Positions 40,680 through 49,252 of a DNA stretch of 64,000 nucleotides are shown piece by piece. The position numbers and the translations under genes are program-made. The notes below the pieces were generated by a model. That model was not told the origin of the DNA and made no database searches. It saw only the letters and a program-made list of their open reading frames with translations. Source of the DNA: Herbaspirillum sp. Sphag64. Lineage in GTDB: Bacteria > Pseudomonadota > Gammaproteobacteria > Burkholderiales > Burkholderiaceae_D. Position 1 is the stretch's first letter, and each line of letters opens with the position of its first letter. Where the stretch lies: NCBI RefSeq assembly GCF_014192645.1, contig NZ_JACHYE010000012.1, positions 62,001 through 126,000 of the forward strand. The letters run 5' to 3'.

Positions 40680-40901
40680 GACAGGAATGCGCGCACTGCG
40701 CTACGGTAAAAAGAGAAGTCAATTATAAAACGTTCACGATCATTGAAAAAGCCATGCTGGCGAGACAATCAACGGTGCCAATCTGATCCAGACTCGATAG
40801 CATCACCTCTATTACAATGCGGGTGCCGCAGGAGCTACGTTCGCAAGCACCAGCCTGCCGCGGACTGAAACCCTATTCGCAACCATTCTTAAAGGAAAAA
40901 C

Positions 40902-41291
40902 ATGGCAATCGCTTACTGGTGCATTCTGGTGGCTGGTCTCTTGCCAATCATCACGGTTGCCGTGGCGAAATGGGGCAAGCGTGACTTTGACAATCATGAA
41001 CCGCGCGCCTGGATGGAGCGTCTGACTGGCTTGCGGCGACGTGCTGATTACGCGCATCGCAACCATTTTGAAGCGTTCCCATTCTTCGCTGCAGCAGTGC
41101 TGGTTGCGCAACAAACCGGTGTAGCCCAGACACGCATTGATACGCTGGCATTGACATTCATCATTGTGCGGCTGATCTATACCATGTTGTATCTGCGCGA
41201 CTTGTCCAGTTTGCGTTCGCTGGCCTGGATCATCGGCTATGGTTGTGTCATTGCTCTGTTCGTCTCGGCGGCATTGTATGGTCACGGCTGA
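40902..41291 (+). CDS. MAPEG-family membrane protein
   Basis: A 129-residue four-helix membrane protein with the MAPEG (membrane-associated eicosanoid and glutathione metabolism) pattern: LVAGLLPIITVAVAKWG, NHEPRAWMERLTGLRRRADYAHRNHFEAFPFFAAAVL, and IIVRLIYTMLYLRDLSSLRSLAW. A bacterial member of a mainly eukaryotic family; activity towards glutathione conjugates is possible but not shown. AAAGGAAAA precedes the ATG. Confidence 0.9.
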   Translation: MAIAYWCILVAGLLPIITVAVAKWGKRDFDNHEPRAWMERLTGLRRRADYAHRNHFEAFPFFAAAVLVAQQTGVAQTRIDTLALTFIIVRLIYTMLYLRDLSSLRSLAWIIGYGCVIALFVSAALYGHG

Positions 41292-41344
41292 GGCGTCGCT
41301 TCGTGCCGACTGATTCTTCGTATTTATCATTACCAACAAACACC

Positions 41345-41614
41345 ATGTCTCATCCCAGCATTCAGACCTTGCACGACACCCTCAATGATCTGCGCGACCA
41401 GAACATCGATATTGCGCGCTTTTGCATCCTCTGGCGCGCGCAACAAGACTTGCTGAACCGCCTGCCGCCGCGCTACACCGAAGTCGCCGAAGATTTACTG
41501 GCCAGACTGGAAGCAGGCCGATTGTTTACCGAAGAAAGTTGTTCCTTCAGTCAGGAAGACCTGCTCAACAACCTGGCATTGTGGCTACACAAAGCCGAAC
41601 GCACCCTGATGTGA
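41345..41614 (+). CDS. Small hypothetical protein
   Basis: An 89-residue soluble protein, helical in character (SIQTLHDTLNDLRDQNIDIARFCILWRAQQDLLNRLP, then SFSQEDLLNNLALWLHKAERTL). I do not recognise a family. The frame is open upstream to 41243, but the Met at 41345 precedes a plausible beginning. It lies 44 bases before the S4-domain gene and may form an operon with it and the DUF924 gene. Confidence 0.6.
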   Translation: MSHPSIQTLHDTLNDLRDQNIDIARFCILWRAQQDLLNRLPPRYTEVAEDLLARLEAGRLFTEESCSFSQEDLLNNLALWLHKAERTLM

Positions 41615-41658
41615 ACCTGAATACCGATTGTCCCTTGAACTAAAAACTGAAAGCAAGC

Positions 41659-41883
41659 ATGCAACATCTGGAATTTGAACTGCAAGGCCCCTACGTCGAG
41701 CTCAATCAATTGCTCAAACTGGTCGGCATATGCGACAGCGGCGGCGCCGGAAAAATGATTGTGGCCGACGGCCAGGTCAAGGTGAATGGCAAGACCGAGT
41801 TGCGCAAGACCTGCAAAATCACCGCGGGACAAATCGTCACGCTGGGCGATGTTCGCATCCGTGTGATCGCGACAACGCTATGA
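41659..41883 (+). CDS. S4-domain RNA-binding protein (YbcJ-like)
   Basis: A 74-residue S4 domain: YVELNQLLKLVGICDSGGAGKMIVADGQVKVNGKTELRKTCKI. Proteins of the YbcJ type bind RNA; the target is unknown. Its TGA overlaps the DUF924 ATG (ATGA, 41880-41883), so the two are translationally coupled. Confidence 0.9.
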   Translation: MQHLEFELQGPYVELNQLLKLVGICDSGGAGKMIVADGQVKVNGKTELRKTCKITAGQIVTLGDVRIRVIATTL

Positions 41884-42506
41884 TGAGCAGCGCGCCCATT
41901 GCCAGCATCGGCGATGTTCTGACATTCTGGTTTGGCCCGGAAGATGCAGTGGAAGTCGTTGCTGAACGCCAGTCCGGCCTGTGGTGGGGCAAGAACCCCG
42001 AAGTCGATCAGGCGCTGCATGCGCGCTTTGAAACCACCATGGCAGCGGCGTACGGCAATCAGCTCGACCACTGGAGCGAGACCCCAGATGGCTTGCTAGC
42101 GTTGATTCTGTTGCTCGATCAATTCCCCCGCAATTGCTTTCGCAACACCCCACAGGCCTTTGCCGCCGATGAGCTGGCGCGACAGTGCAGTCATCTTGGC
42201 CTGGCAATGGGTGTCGATCAGCAGTTGCCACTGCTGCAACGCCTGTTCTTCTACCTTCCGCTGGAGCATTCGGAAGATCTTGATGATCAGGAACAGGTCT
42301 TGCAGCTGATACGCCAACTGGCGCGCGATGGTTGCAAGCAGCACCCTGCCGCCAAGCCGGCTTTTGACCGGTTCGCCGAGGCTGCCCGCCAGCATCACGC
42401 CATCATCTCCCGCTTTGGCCGCTTCCCGCATCGCAATGCGATTCTCGGGCGTGCCTCCAGCGCCGAAGAGACGGCCTTTCTACAAGAACCCAATTCATCA
42501 TTCTGA
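41880..42506 (+). CDS. DUF924 family protein
   Basis: A 208-residue protein with IASIGDVLTFWFGPEDAVEV, LIDQFPRNCFRNTPQAFAAD-like LLDQFPRNCFRN, and FFYLPLEHSEDLDDQE. Further on it has RFGRFPHRNAILGRASSAEE. These are the landmarks of DUF924, whose members fold as an alpha-alpha superhelix. Function is unknown. A double ATG at 41880 and 41883 allows either start; the first overlaps the S4-gene stop. Confidence 0.88.
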   Translation: MMSSAPIASIGDVLTFWFGPEDAVEVVAERQSGLWWGKNPEVDQALHARFETTMAAAYGNQLDHWSETPDGLLALILLLDQFPRNCFRNTPQAFAADELARQCSHLGLAMGVDQQLPLLQRLFFYLPLEHSEDLDDQEQVLQLIRQLARDGCKQHPAAKPAFDRFAEAARQHHAIISRFGRFPHRNAILGRASSAEETAFLQEPNSSF

Positions 42507-42608
42507 ATCCGCATAAGGATGTAATGAAGTATTCGTTTTGATCTAATGTACTGAATGTTACGCTGCCAACTTTCGTCATTGGCATCGCGCCACCTTCAGG
42601 AGACTTCC

Positions 42609-43295
42609 ATGCACACCGCCACCCAGCTTGCTCGCACTGACTTCCAGGAAGTGGAACCGGCTGGTGAGCATGTCCCGGCAGCGCATTTGCATGCCGTCGT
42701 ATCGCGTTCGGTTGGCACAGCTGAAGGCAAGTCTGACATTGAAGATGTCGTCGCACACAATCTGGCGCGTCTGCGCGCTTTGCACCATTTGTCGCTGGAT
42801 GGTCTGGCGCGCAAATCCGGCGTCAGCCGCGCCATGCTGGCACAGATCGAATCGGGTCGCAGTGTGCCGACAATTCGCGTACTGCAGCGGATTGCTGCGG
42901 CGTTACAGGTCTCGGTATCAGCGTTTCTGCGTGACTTTGCGCCGCAAGGATATGCCGTATTGCCGCTGCATGCATCGCCACGACTGGTCAGTGGCAATGG
43001 ACAATTCAGTAGTCGCGCCCTGCAGCCAGCCGGCGAGCGCCGCTTTGAGTTTCAGGCGCTGACGCTGGCAACGCAAGCCACTGAGAGTATCGCGGCACAG
43101 CTTCCAGGGACGCAAAAAAATCTGGTCGTCAGTCACGGTGTGCTGGAAATCAGCATGAATTCACATCGTCAGCTCCTCAGTACTGGCGACGCCATTTTCT
43201 TCGATGCTGACCAGCCTCACACTTTTTACAACCCTGGACAATTCGACACCATCGCTTACGTCGTGACCCAGCATCCGGAAGTCCGTTCGGTCTGA
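42609..43295 (+). CDS. XRE-family regulator with C-terminal cupin domain
   Basis: A 228-residue protein: an N-terminal tail of about 45 residues, an XRE helix-turn-helix at about 45-100 (VAHNLARLRALHHLSLDGLARKSGVSRAMLAQIESGRSVPTI), and a cupin at 120-225 (LVVSHGVLEISMN, AIFFDADQPHTFYNPG). Members often regulate sulfur, amino-acid or polyamine genes. AGGAGA precedes the ATG at 42609, which decides that start. Its target is unknown; the nearest neighbours give no clue. A perfect 9-bp hairpin GACCTGGTG-TT-CACCAGGTC follows at 43330-43349. Confidence 0.88.
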   Translation: MHTATQLARTDFQEVEPAGEHVPAAHLHAVVSRSVGTAEGKSDIEDVVAHNLARLRALHHLSLDGLARKSGVSRAMLAQIESGRSVPTIRVLQRIAAALQVSVSAFLRDFAPQGYAVLPLHASPRLVSGNGQFSSRALQPAGERRFEFQALTLATQATESIAAQLPGTQKNLVVSHGVLEISMNSHRQLLSTGDAIFFDADQPHTFYNPGQFDTIAYVVTQHPEVRSV

Positions 43296-43533
43296 ATCAG
43301 AAGATGATTCTGCTAGTGCATTTCCATCTGACCTGGTGTTCACCAGGTCGTGATCCTCACTCTTCAACACCGCAAGCCTGATCACACCGTTCTGGTTGTG
43401 CCATAGATTTTCCGTATCTATCCGATGGTAGCCGCTGCGGCGGGCCACTACACTCCAATGCTCACAGGCGAACTCCCAGCCTGGACGTTGCTGTCTGTTC
43501 CTCCTCAGAATCGGATCAATCGGATCAACCACC

Positions 43534-44085
43534 ATGCAAGTCACCAAAACAGGCCCATTAGCGCAACATCAGGCACAGCATCTGTCACCGGCCGATGGAT
43601 TCACTCTGATGGAAGTGCTGGTAGCCATTCTCATTCTGGCAATCGGTGCCAGCGGGATAGTCACGATGCAGATGCATGCGATGCGCATGACACAGGAAAG
43701 CGGATTTCTCCTGAGTGCCAGCCAACTGGCAACAGAGCTGGCTGAACGCATGCACGAACATACTGTTGAAGACTATCTGTTCGCATTTGACACCACCGCT
43801 GATGGCGCTACGGATACAAATACGGCGACAGATTGCTACCACACCACATGCTACCCTTCGATGCTGGCCAGCTTTACTCTCAGCGACTGGCAAACCACGC
43901 TTCAGCAACGCTTACCCCGAGCGCGTGCCACTGTCTGCCGCGACCAGGCAAGCACGAGTACTGATGCGCCACCGCGTTGGGATTGCGATCAGCAACCTGG
44001 CAGCGCACTGGTCATCAAGATCGGCTGGGCTACACGGTCTCATTCCAGCGAAGTACCCGGTCTGATCTTTGTGTTGGGTAATTGA
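43534..44085 (+). CDS. pilV: Type IV pilus minor pilin PilV-like
   Basis: A 183-residue prepilin. After a leader of about 26 residues the PilD cleavage site SPADG/FTLMEVLVAILILAIG gives a typical hydrophobic N-helix with Glu5. A globular part follows with GIVTMQMHAMRM, typical of PilV. First gene of the minor pilin cluster; 238 bases without a gene lie upstream. The leader is longer than usual (about 25 residues) and the first Met is the only ATG in range. Confidence 0.85.
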   Translation: MQVTKTGPLAQHQAQHLSPADGFTLMEVLVAILILAIGASGIVTMQMHAMRMTQESGFLLSASQLATELAERMHEHTVEDYLFAFDTTADGATDTNTATDCYHTTCYPSMLASFTLSDWQTTLQQRLPRARATVCRDQASTSTDAPPRWDCDQQPGSALVIKIGWATRSHSSEVPGLIFVLGN

Positions 44086-44978
44086 TGCAAGACCGCGACA
44101 ACCCAACACCACGCCATCAGCAGCAAGGACTGACGCTGATCGAACTACTGATCGCCATGGCACTGGGCATAGGTGTTACCCTCGCCGCAACCGCTTTGCT
44201 GAGCACCGTCAAACTCAGCTATTTGTCGGTCTACGATCAAGCCCTGATACAGGATAGTGGACATTACGCCACCGAGGTCATCAGTCAGGCGCTACGTCAG
44301 GCCGGCTATGTGCCACACGATGAAGCAAACTGGGATGTCCAGGAATTACAGCAGCTGTTGCCAGCCGTGATCGGACTGGATAACAGCCGACTCCCAGTGA
44401 CCAGCCCCGGCATCACACAGGCCGTAAACAACCAAGCCAACCATGCCAGCGATGTTCTGGCGGTGCGCTTTCTTGGTAACAGTGCGAGTCCTTTGTTCAA
44501 CTGCGCTGGGTTTGCCGTGAAGGCAATCGCGCGTCAGCCAGGGAAACCAAACAATCTGGCAGCACAGCAAGGCTGGAGTATTTTTTTTATTGCTGCAGAT
44601 AGCACTGGCACGCCAGAACTACGCTGTAAATATACAACTCAGGCTGGTGGATGGAACTCAACGGCAATCGTGCGCAACGTCGAAGCATTCCACGTCCTAT
44701 ACGAAGTTAGTGCCTCGACCGATGGCCAACTGACGCAATTTCTCCCGGCATACGCGTTGACGGCGCAGCAATGGCCGAAGGTAGTGGCCGTGCAATTCGC
44801 ACTTCTGCTGCGCGGTGAACATTTCACTACCGATGGCAGCAACGAAACCTATCCGCTATTTGGTTCGACCTATCACAACAATGATGACGGCATCGTTACG
44901 ATTACGGCAAAAGACCAGCACCGCAAGCTGCGCAAGATCTTCCGCAGCACAGTTCAATTGCGGAATCTACCGACATGA
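44085..44978 (+). CDS. pilW: Type IV pilus minor pilin PilW-like
   Basis: A 297-residue prepilin: leader ending QQQG/LTLIELLIAMALGIGVTLAATALLS with Glu5, then a large globular domain of PilW type (a NFQVL-like stretch and LRNLPT end). The ATG at 44085 shares one base with the pilV TGA; an in-frame TTG at 44082 is an alternative. Its stop overlaps the pilX start (ATGA, 44975-44978). Confidence 0.82.
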   Translation: MQDRDNPTPRHQQQGLTLIELLIAMALGIGVTLAATALLSTVKLSYLSVYDQALIQDSGHYATEVISQALRQAGYVPHDEANWDVQELQQLLPAVIGLDNSRLPVTSPGITQAVNNQANHASDVLAVRFLGNSASPLFNCAGFAVKAIARQPGKPNNLAAQQGWSIFFIAADSTGTPELRCKYTTQAGGWNSTAIVRNVEAFHVLYEVSASTDGQLTQFLPAYALTAQQWPKVVAVQFALLLRGEHFTTDGSNETYPLFGSTYHNNDDGIVTITAKDQHRKLRKIFRSTVQLRNLPT

Positions 44979-45577
44979 AGCAGTTGCACCAAAGCGGCAG
45001 TGCCTTGTTGACGACACTGATGCTGTTGACTATCTGCATGCTGCTTGGCGCCACCACAGCCAATATGACGCTCATGCAGGAGAAGGCCAGCCGCAATGCG
45101 CGTGATCGCCTGCTCGCCTTTCAGGCTGCAGAAGCCGCATTGACAGATGCGCTGCACGATCTGCACACCGGTCGTGGTACACGCCAGGCGTTCCCCGCGC
45201 TGGCAGGAGAATGTGGCGCGCAGCAGACGGCAGGTCTCTGTTTCAGTGATGGCACTGCCTTGTGGAAGACTGCTGCTTTATCACGCTTGTCTGTTGCCTA
45301 TGGCAGCTTTACCGGTCGCGACTTTCCCCACGGCGCACAGTTACTTGTGGCTGAGCCACCACGCTATCTGATTGAGTTGTTGCAGATCGGCGAAATCAAT
45401 ACATCGCCAGAGCAAGCTCCTCGCCAGCGTTACCGTATCACCGCCATCGGCTTTGGCCCACAACGGCAACAACGGGTGATTCTGCAAACCATCGAGTCAA
45501 TCCAGTCGACACCTGACAACAGCTTACGACCAGACAGACGCCTCAGTTGGCGTGAAATCGCCGATCTCGACCTATAG
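44975..45577 (+). CDS. pilX: Type IV pilus assembly protein PilX-like
   Basis: A 200-residue protein with an N-terminal leader ending in HQSG/SALLTTLMLLTICMLLGATT and no Glu at position 5, as is usual for PilX/GspK-like minor pilins. AAEAALTDALHDL follows, typical of the family. Its ATG overlaps the pilW stop (ATGA). 11 bases separate it from pilE. No PilY1 gene sits between pilX and pilE, unlike the usual order pilV-pilW-pilX-pilY1-pilE. Confidence 0.8.
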   Translation: MKQLHQSGSALLTTLMLLTICMLLGATTANMTLMQEKASRNARDRLLAFQAAEAALTDALHDLHTGRGTRQAFPALAGECGAQQTAGLCFSDGTALWKTAALSRLSVAYGSFTGRDFPHGAQLLVAEPPRYLIELLQIGEINTSPEQAPRQRYRITAIGFGPQRQQRVILQTIESIQSTPDNSLRPDRRLSWREIADLDL

Positions 45578-45588
45578 GAGTTAGCCTC

Positions 45589-46077
45589 ATGTTCCAGCAG
45601 CATCGTTTATCCAGCCCTACCAGCCACAGCAGAGGCTTTACCCTGATCGAGTTGATGATCGTATTGGGCATCATCGGCATTTTGGCGTTGAGCGCCTATC
45701 CGTCCTACCGCAGCGCCGTGCGCAAGAGCAAACGCACCGAGGCGCATACCGCTCTGCTGCGTGCCATGCAGCAACAGGAACGCTATTACACACAAACCAA
45801 TCGCTATGCCGCCTACGATGGACCGAGCACGGCAACCGGACATAACTTTATCTGGTTTTCCGGTGAAAATGCGCGCTCCAGCGCCTATCAGATCAGCGCT
45901 GCGCCCTGCGCGAATCAGGCCCTGGTGCAATGTGTCACTTTGTCGGCCCGACCGGGTGGTTCCCTGGTGGATGAGCACTATACCGATGAAGTCTGTGGCG
46001 TACTGAGCCTCAATAGCCGTGGCGAACGACGTGCCGCCGGGCAGCCACTAAGTGAGGCACCTGATGTCTGCCATTAA
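45589..46077 (+). CDS. pilE: Type IV pilin, PilE-like
   Basis: A 162-residue prepilin with the leader ending SHSRG/FTLIELMIVLGIIGILALSAYPSYRSAVRKSKR. The Tyr-rich QERYYTQTNRYAAYDG resembles PilE-type minor pilins. Cys residues in the C-terminal part (APCANQALVQC; EVCGVLSL) allow the usual disulfide loop. GGAGTT precedes the ATG. The fimT-like gene starts before its stop. Confidence 0.88.
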   Translation: MFQQHRLSSPTSHSRGFTLIELMIVLGIIGILALSAYPSYRSAVRKSKRTEAHTALLRAMQQQERYYTQTNRYAAYDGPSTATGHNFIWFSGENARSSAYQISAAPCANQALVQCVTLSARPGGSLVDEHYTDEVCGVLSLNSRGERRAAGQPLSEAPDVCH

Positions 46078-46657
46078 GCCAGATATCAACGGTGCGGCTG
46101 GTCTGACGCTGGTGGAGTTGCTCATCGTGCTGAGTATCGTCGCGCTATTACTGGCCGCTGGGGTGCCAAGCTTTCGTCACTATTTGCAAACACAGCAAGT
46201 CAACAATGCTGCTGGCGACTTTCTGTTCGCCCTCAATCTGGCACGTAGTGAAGCGATGCGACGCGGCACCCGCGTCGATCTGGCCGCGCGCGATGGCAAC
46301 GACTGGCAAAGCGGCTGGCAGGTCTTTGTGCGTCAGTCAGGCGCTGACAAGTATACCGTTGGTAGCGATGACGAACTGATCCACAGCCATGCACCACTGA
46401 AGCTGCCGCTGAAACTGGTCGCTCGCCTGAGCGACCGGAGCGGCGCCTACATCGCTTACAATGCAAGCGGCAGAACCCGCACCAACGTCAGCACCTTGAC
46501 CAGGCAGTGGGGCTCGTGGCAATTTTCCCTGAACGGCCAGGCCAGGCTGATCAGACTCACGCTGGCGGGCCGTGCACGGATGTGCAATCCGGCCACTGAC
46601 AACAGTTGCCAATTTGCCGAAGTGACTGAGACTGACGATACCTCCTATACAGAATAG
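46064..46657 (+). CDS. GspH/FimT-family pseudopilin
   Basis: A 197-residue prepilin: leader ending GAAG/LTLVELLIVLSIVALLLAAGVPSF, then FLFALNLARSEAMRRGTRVDL, the typical GspH/FimT helix region. The start is the ATG at 46064 (MSAIKPD), 6 bases after a GAGG site; it lies inside the 3' end of pilE. Its stop lies 2 bases before the ribD ATG. It probably acts with the pilins above to prime pilus assembly. Confidence 0.88.
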   Translation: MSAIKPDINGAAGLTLVELLIVLSIVALLLAAGVPSFRHYLQTQQVNNAAGDFLFALNLARSEAMRRGTRVDLAARDGNDWQSGWQVFVRQSGADKYTVGSDDELIHSHAPLKLPLKLVARLSDRSGAYIAYNASGRTRTNVSTLTRQWGSWQFSLNGQARLIRLTLAGRARMCNPATDNSCQFAEVTETDDTSYTE

Positions 46658-46659
46658 CC

Positions 46660-47787
46660 ATGACAGATTCGACCTCCACAACGGCGCTCTACGACAGCGA
46701 TATAGACAATGATCAGCAGGCCATGGCATTGGCACTGCAGCAGGCACAGCGGGGTCTCTTCACCACAACCCCGAATCCGCGCGTAGGCTGTGTCATCGTG
46801 CAAGGACAACGTGTTATTGGTGCCGGATTTACCCAACCACCGGGAGGTAATCACGCTGAAATTGAAGCGCTGCATGACGCCGCCGCACGCGGTCATGACG
46901 TGCGCGGTGCAACCGTCTACGTCACGCTAGAGCCCTGCAGTCATTTTGGTCGCACCCCACCCTGTGCCGATGCGCTGGTCCGGGCTGGCGTGACAACCGT
47001 CGTTGCGGCGATGATGGATCCTAATCCGCTGGTCGCCGGACAGGGCCTTGCCAAACTACAGGCGGCCAATATCGCCGTCCGCGCTGGTGTGCTGCAGGAT
47101 GAAGCACAGGAAATGAACATTGGGTTTTTCAAGCGGATGCGCACCGGGAGGCCTTGGGTACGCCTCAAATCTGCTGCCAGCCTCGATGGAAAAACGGCTT
47201 TGCATAACGGTAAGAGTCAATGGATTACCGGTGCCGCTGCACGCGACGATGGCCATTTCTGGCGTGCCCGTGCCTGCGCCATTCTGACCGGCATTGGAAC
47301 CGTCAAGGACGACAACCCCCAGCTGAGTGTACGTGCCGTAGCAACGCCGAGACAGCCTCGCCGTATCGTCATCGACAGCAAGCTGAGGATTGATCCGCAG
47401 GCAAATATTCTGACCGGTGGCGGCACCTGGATTTTTACTGCCGAGCATGCGCACGACAAAATTGCTGCGCTGGAAGCTCAGGGTGCAGAAGTCATCGTCA
47501 TGCCCAATGCCAACAATAAAGTTGATCTGCCCGCGGTGATTGCCGAACTGGGCCGCCGCCAACTCAATGAAGTACATATCGAAGCAGGCTCCAAGCTGGG
47601 TGGCTCGCTGATCCGTGAAGCCTGTGTCGATGAGTTGCTGCTGTACTATGCCCCTAGCCTTCTGGGCGATGGCCGTAGCATGTTCGAACTGCCGGCATTG
47701 GAAGACTTGTCCGGCAAATTTACCTTGCGTCTGCAGCAGGTCAAGCAAATCGGCGAAGATTTGCGTATCCTTGCACGCTTCAGTTAA
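46660..47787 (+). CDS. ribD: Bifunctional riboflavin biosynthesis deaminase/reductase RibD
   Basis: A 375-residue enzyme: a deaminase domain with the zinc-binding HAE (NHAEIEALHDAAARG) and LEPCSHFGRTPPCADAL, then a reductase domain (RPWVRLKSAASLDGKTAL, and DELLLYYAPSLLGDG near the C-terminus). It converts diaminohydroxyribosylaminopyrimidine phosphate to 5-amino-6-ribitylamino-uracil phosphate. It follows the last pilin gene by 2 bases and precedes ribE by 25 bases. With ribE here and ribB and ribH near 1-3 kb, only GTP cyclohydrolase II (RibA) is missing from this window. Confidence 0.96.
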   Translation: MTDSTSTTALYDSDIDNDQQAMALALQQAQRGLFTTTPNPRVGCVIVQGQRVIGAGFTQPPGGNHAEIEALHDAAARGHDVRGATVYVTLEPCSHFGRTPPCADALVRAGVTTVVAAMMDPNPLVAGQGLAKLQAANIAVRAGVLQDEAQEMNIGFFKRMRTGRPWVRLKSAASLDGKTALHNGKSQWITGAAARDDGHFWRARACAILTGIGTVKDDNPQLSVRAVATPRQPRRIVIDSKLRIDPQANILTGGGTWIFTAEHAHDKIAALEAQGAEVIVMPNANNKVDLPAVIAELGRRQLNEVHIEAGSKLGGSLIREACVDELLLYYAPSLLGDGRSMFELPALEDLSGKFTLRLQQVKQIGEDLRILARFS

Positions 47788-47812
47788 GTTAATGCATTGT
47801 TAGGAATTGATC

Positions 47813-48427
47813 ATGTTTACAGGAATCGTCGCCGCCATTGGGCGTATTACGTCCGTTCACGCTCTGGGCAACACCGCCGATGCCGGGGTCCGACTCAACA
47901 TTGATGCTGGCGGCCTGCCAATGGCGGATGTGGCATTGGGCGACTCGATTGCGCTCAATGGTGCCTGCATGACGGTGGTTGAAAAAAACACACAGGGCTT
48001 CACGGTTGATGTCTCGCGTGAGAGCCTGAACCTGACGGTCGGTCTGTCGGAGCCCGGCGAAGTCAATCTTGAAAAAGCGCTGACACTGGCAGAGCGCCTT
48101 GGCGGTCATCTGGTCTCGGGACACGTCGATGGACTAGGCACTGTGCGCAAGTTTGAGCCGGTCGGAGAATCCTGGGAGCTGGTGGTCGAAGCGCCCAAGT
48201 CGCTAGGAAAATATCTGGCCTACAAAGGATCGATTGTCGTCAACGGCGTCTCATTGACGGTGAACCGGGTTGAAGATACGGATACCGGTTGCCGATTTTC
48301 GATCAATCTGATCCCGCATACCATTGAAGTCACCACACTCAAGCACCTGAAAGTCGACAGTCGGGTCAATCTGGAAATCGATCTGATTGCCCGTTATGTC
48401 GAACGTATGCTGAGCGCACCGAAATAA
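47813..48427 (+). CDS. ribE: Riboflavin synthase (alpha subunit)
   Basis: A 204-residue protein made of two tandem lumazine-binding barrels (MFTGIVAAIG-type first half, and GHLVSGHVDGLGTV second half; VNGVSLTVNRVED). It dismutates two lumazine molecules to riboflavin. The start is the ATG at 47813, with TAGGAA upstream; the frame opens two codons earlier at a TTG. Adjacent to ribD. Confidence 0.96.
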   Translation: MFTGIVAAIGRITSVHALGNTADAGVRLNIDAGGLPMADVALGDSIALNGACMTVVEKNTQGFTVDVSRESLNLTVGLSEPGEVNLEKALTLAERLGGHLVSGHVDGLGTVRKFEPVGESWELVVEAPKSLGKYLAYKGSIVVNGVSLTVNRVEDTDTGCRFSINLIPHTIEVTTLKHLKVDSRVNLEIDLIARYVERMLSAPK

Positions 48428-48497
48428 TTCAACGCCAGACTCAATTTACAAATCGAGCCTGAAACTACGCTTTTGCTCCAATCCTCCTATCTCCCCA

Positions 48498-48534
48498 TCA
48501 ATCTACCTGCGACAAAATGTCGCAGGTAGATTGA
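48498..48534. repeat. 17-bp perfect inverted repeat with a 3-base loop
   Basis: TCAATCTACCTGCGACA (48498-48514), loop AAA, then its exact reverse complement (48518-48534). It lies 70 bases after ribE in a 313-base stretch without a gene. The absence of a downstream T-run argues against an ordinary intrinsic terminator on the plus strand. It may be a Rho-independent-like stop, a protein-binding site or a dispersed repeat. Apart from it I see nothing in the gap (48428-48740). Confidence 0.8.
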
Positions 48535-48740
48535 CGTCAGAGTCAGTTGTTCGTAAGACTGAGAACGCGCTTAACTGCTAATATCTTGCGATGTATTGAT
48601 GCCGATATTTCTGTTTTTCATCAGGTTGATTGCGGTCATTCTTTGATGTCATCGACACTGATTTTAGGCCATTCTGCCCGACCAACGTTCGACAGCTTTT
48701 CCATCCCAGAAAATACGCCAGACACCGCCAAGTGCAGCCA

Positions 48741-49157
48741 ATGATGACGCGTGAATCCCGCAAACGACTAGTAGCATGGTTAGGCATGATTGCCATGCTG
48801 CTGGTCACTTGCGTGCCTCTGGCAAGTCAATTGATCGCAGCATCACATGGCGCAACACCGTCGATGATGTATTGCGGGATGAAGGTCGGTGATCCGGCAA
48901 TGTCCAGTGTCGTGCAAAGCGATACGCATGGCACTGATGACAAATCCTCCCAGCACAAGGCCGCCAGTGGGCAGACCGATGTCTGTGGCTACTGCAGTTT
49001 CTTTGATCATTACACGTCGCTGCCTACCTCAGTGGTAACTGCGCCTCAATTGGTGCGTTTGCTGATTGCCCTGACCATTACTGCGCTGGCGATACATGGT
49101 TCGCGCACAGCGCGCTATCCCTCCAGACGCCCACGCGCTCCTCCCGCTGTTCTCTGA
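48741..49157 (+). CDS. DUF2946 family protein, secreted
   Basis: A 138-residue protein from the double ATG at 48741. A hydrophobic N-terminus (RLVAWLGMIAMLLVTCVPLASQLIAASH) is followed by a polar mature region with His and the DUF2946-type CGYC (TDVCGYCSFFDHYTSLP), then a hydrophobic helix (LLIALTITALAIHG). Members often occur beside copper or TonB genes; the function is not established. It begins a likely operon with the two genes downstream (96 bases to the next). Confidence 0.8.
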   Translation: MMTRESRKRLVAWLGMIAMLLVTCVPLASQLIAASHGATPSMMYCGMKVGDPAMSSVVQSDTHGTDDKSSQHKAASGQTDVCGYCSFFDHYTSLPTSVVTAPQLVRLLIALTITALAIHGSRTARYPSRRPRAPPAVL

Positions 49158-49252
49158 CAAAAAACCGGACTTGCTCTCAAAGGCGCGAGTCCATTCCGTT
49201 ATTGGCAGAAAACATAGGGGCTCAGCCCCGTATTCTCGGTTGGAGTAACACA

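Noticed and set aside
43330-43349. 9-bp hairpin after the XRE-cupin gene
   Set aside because: No T-run follows, so I do not call it a terminator; it is noted within that gene entry only.
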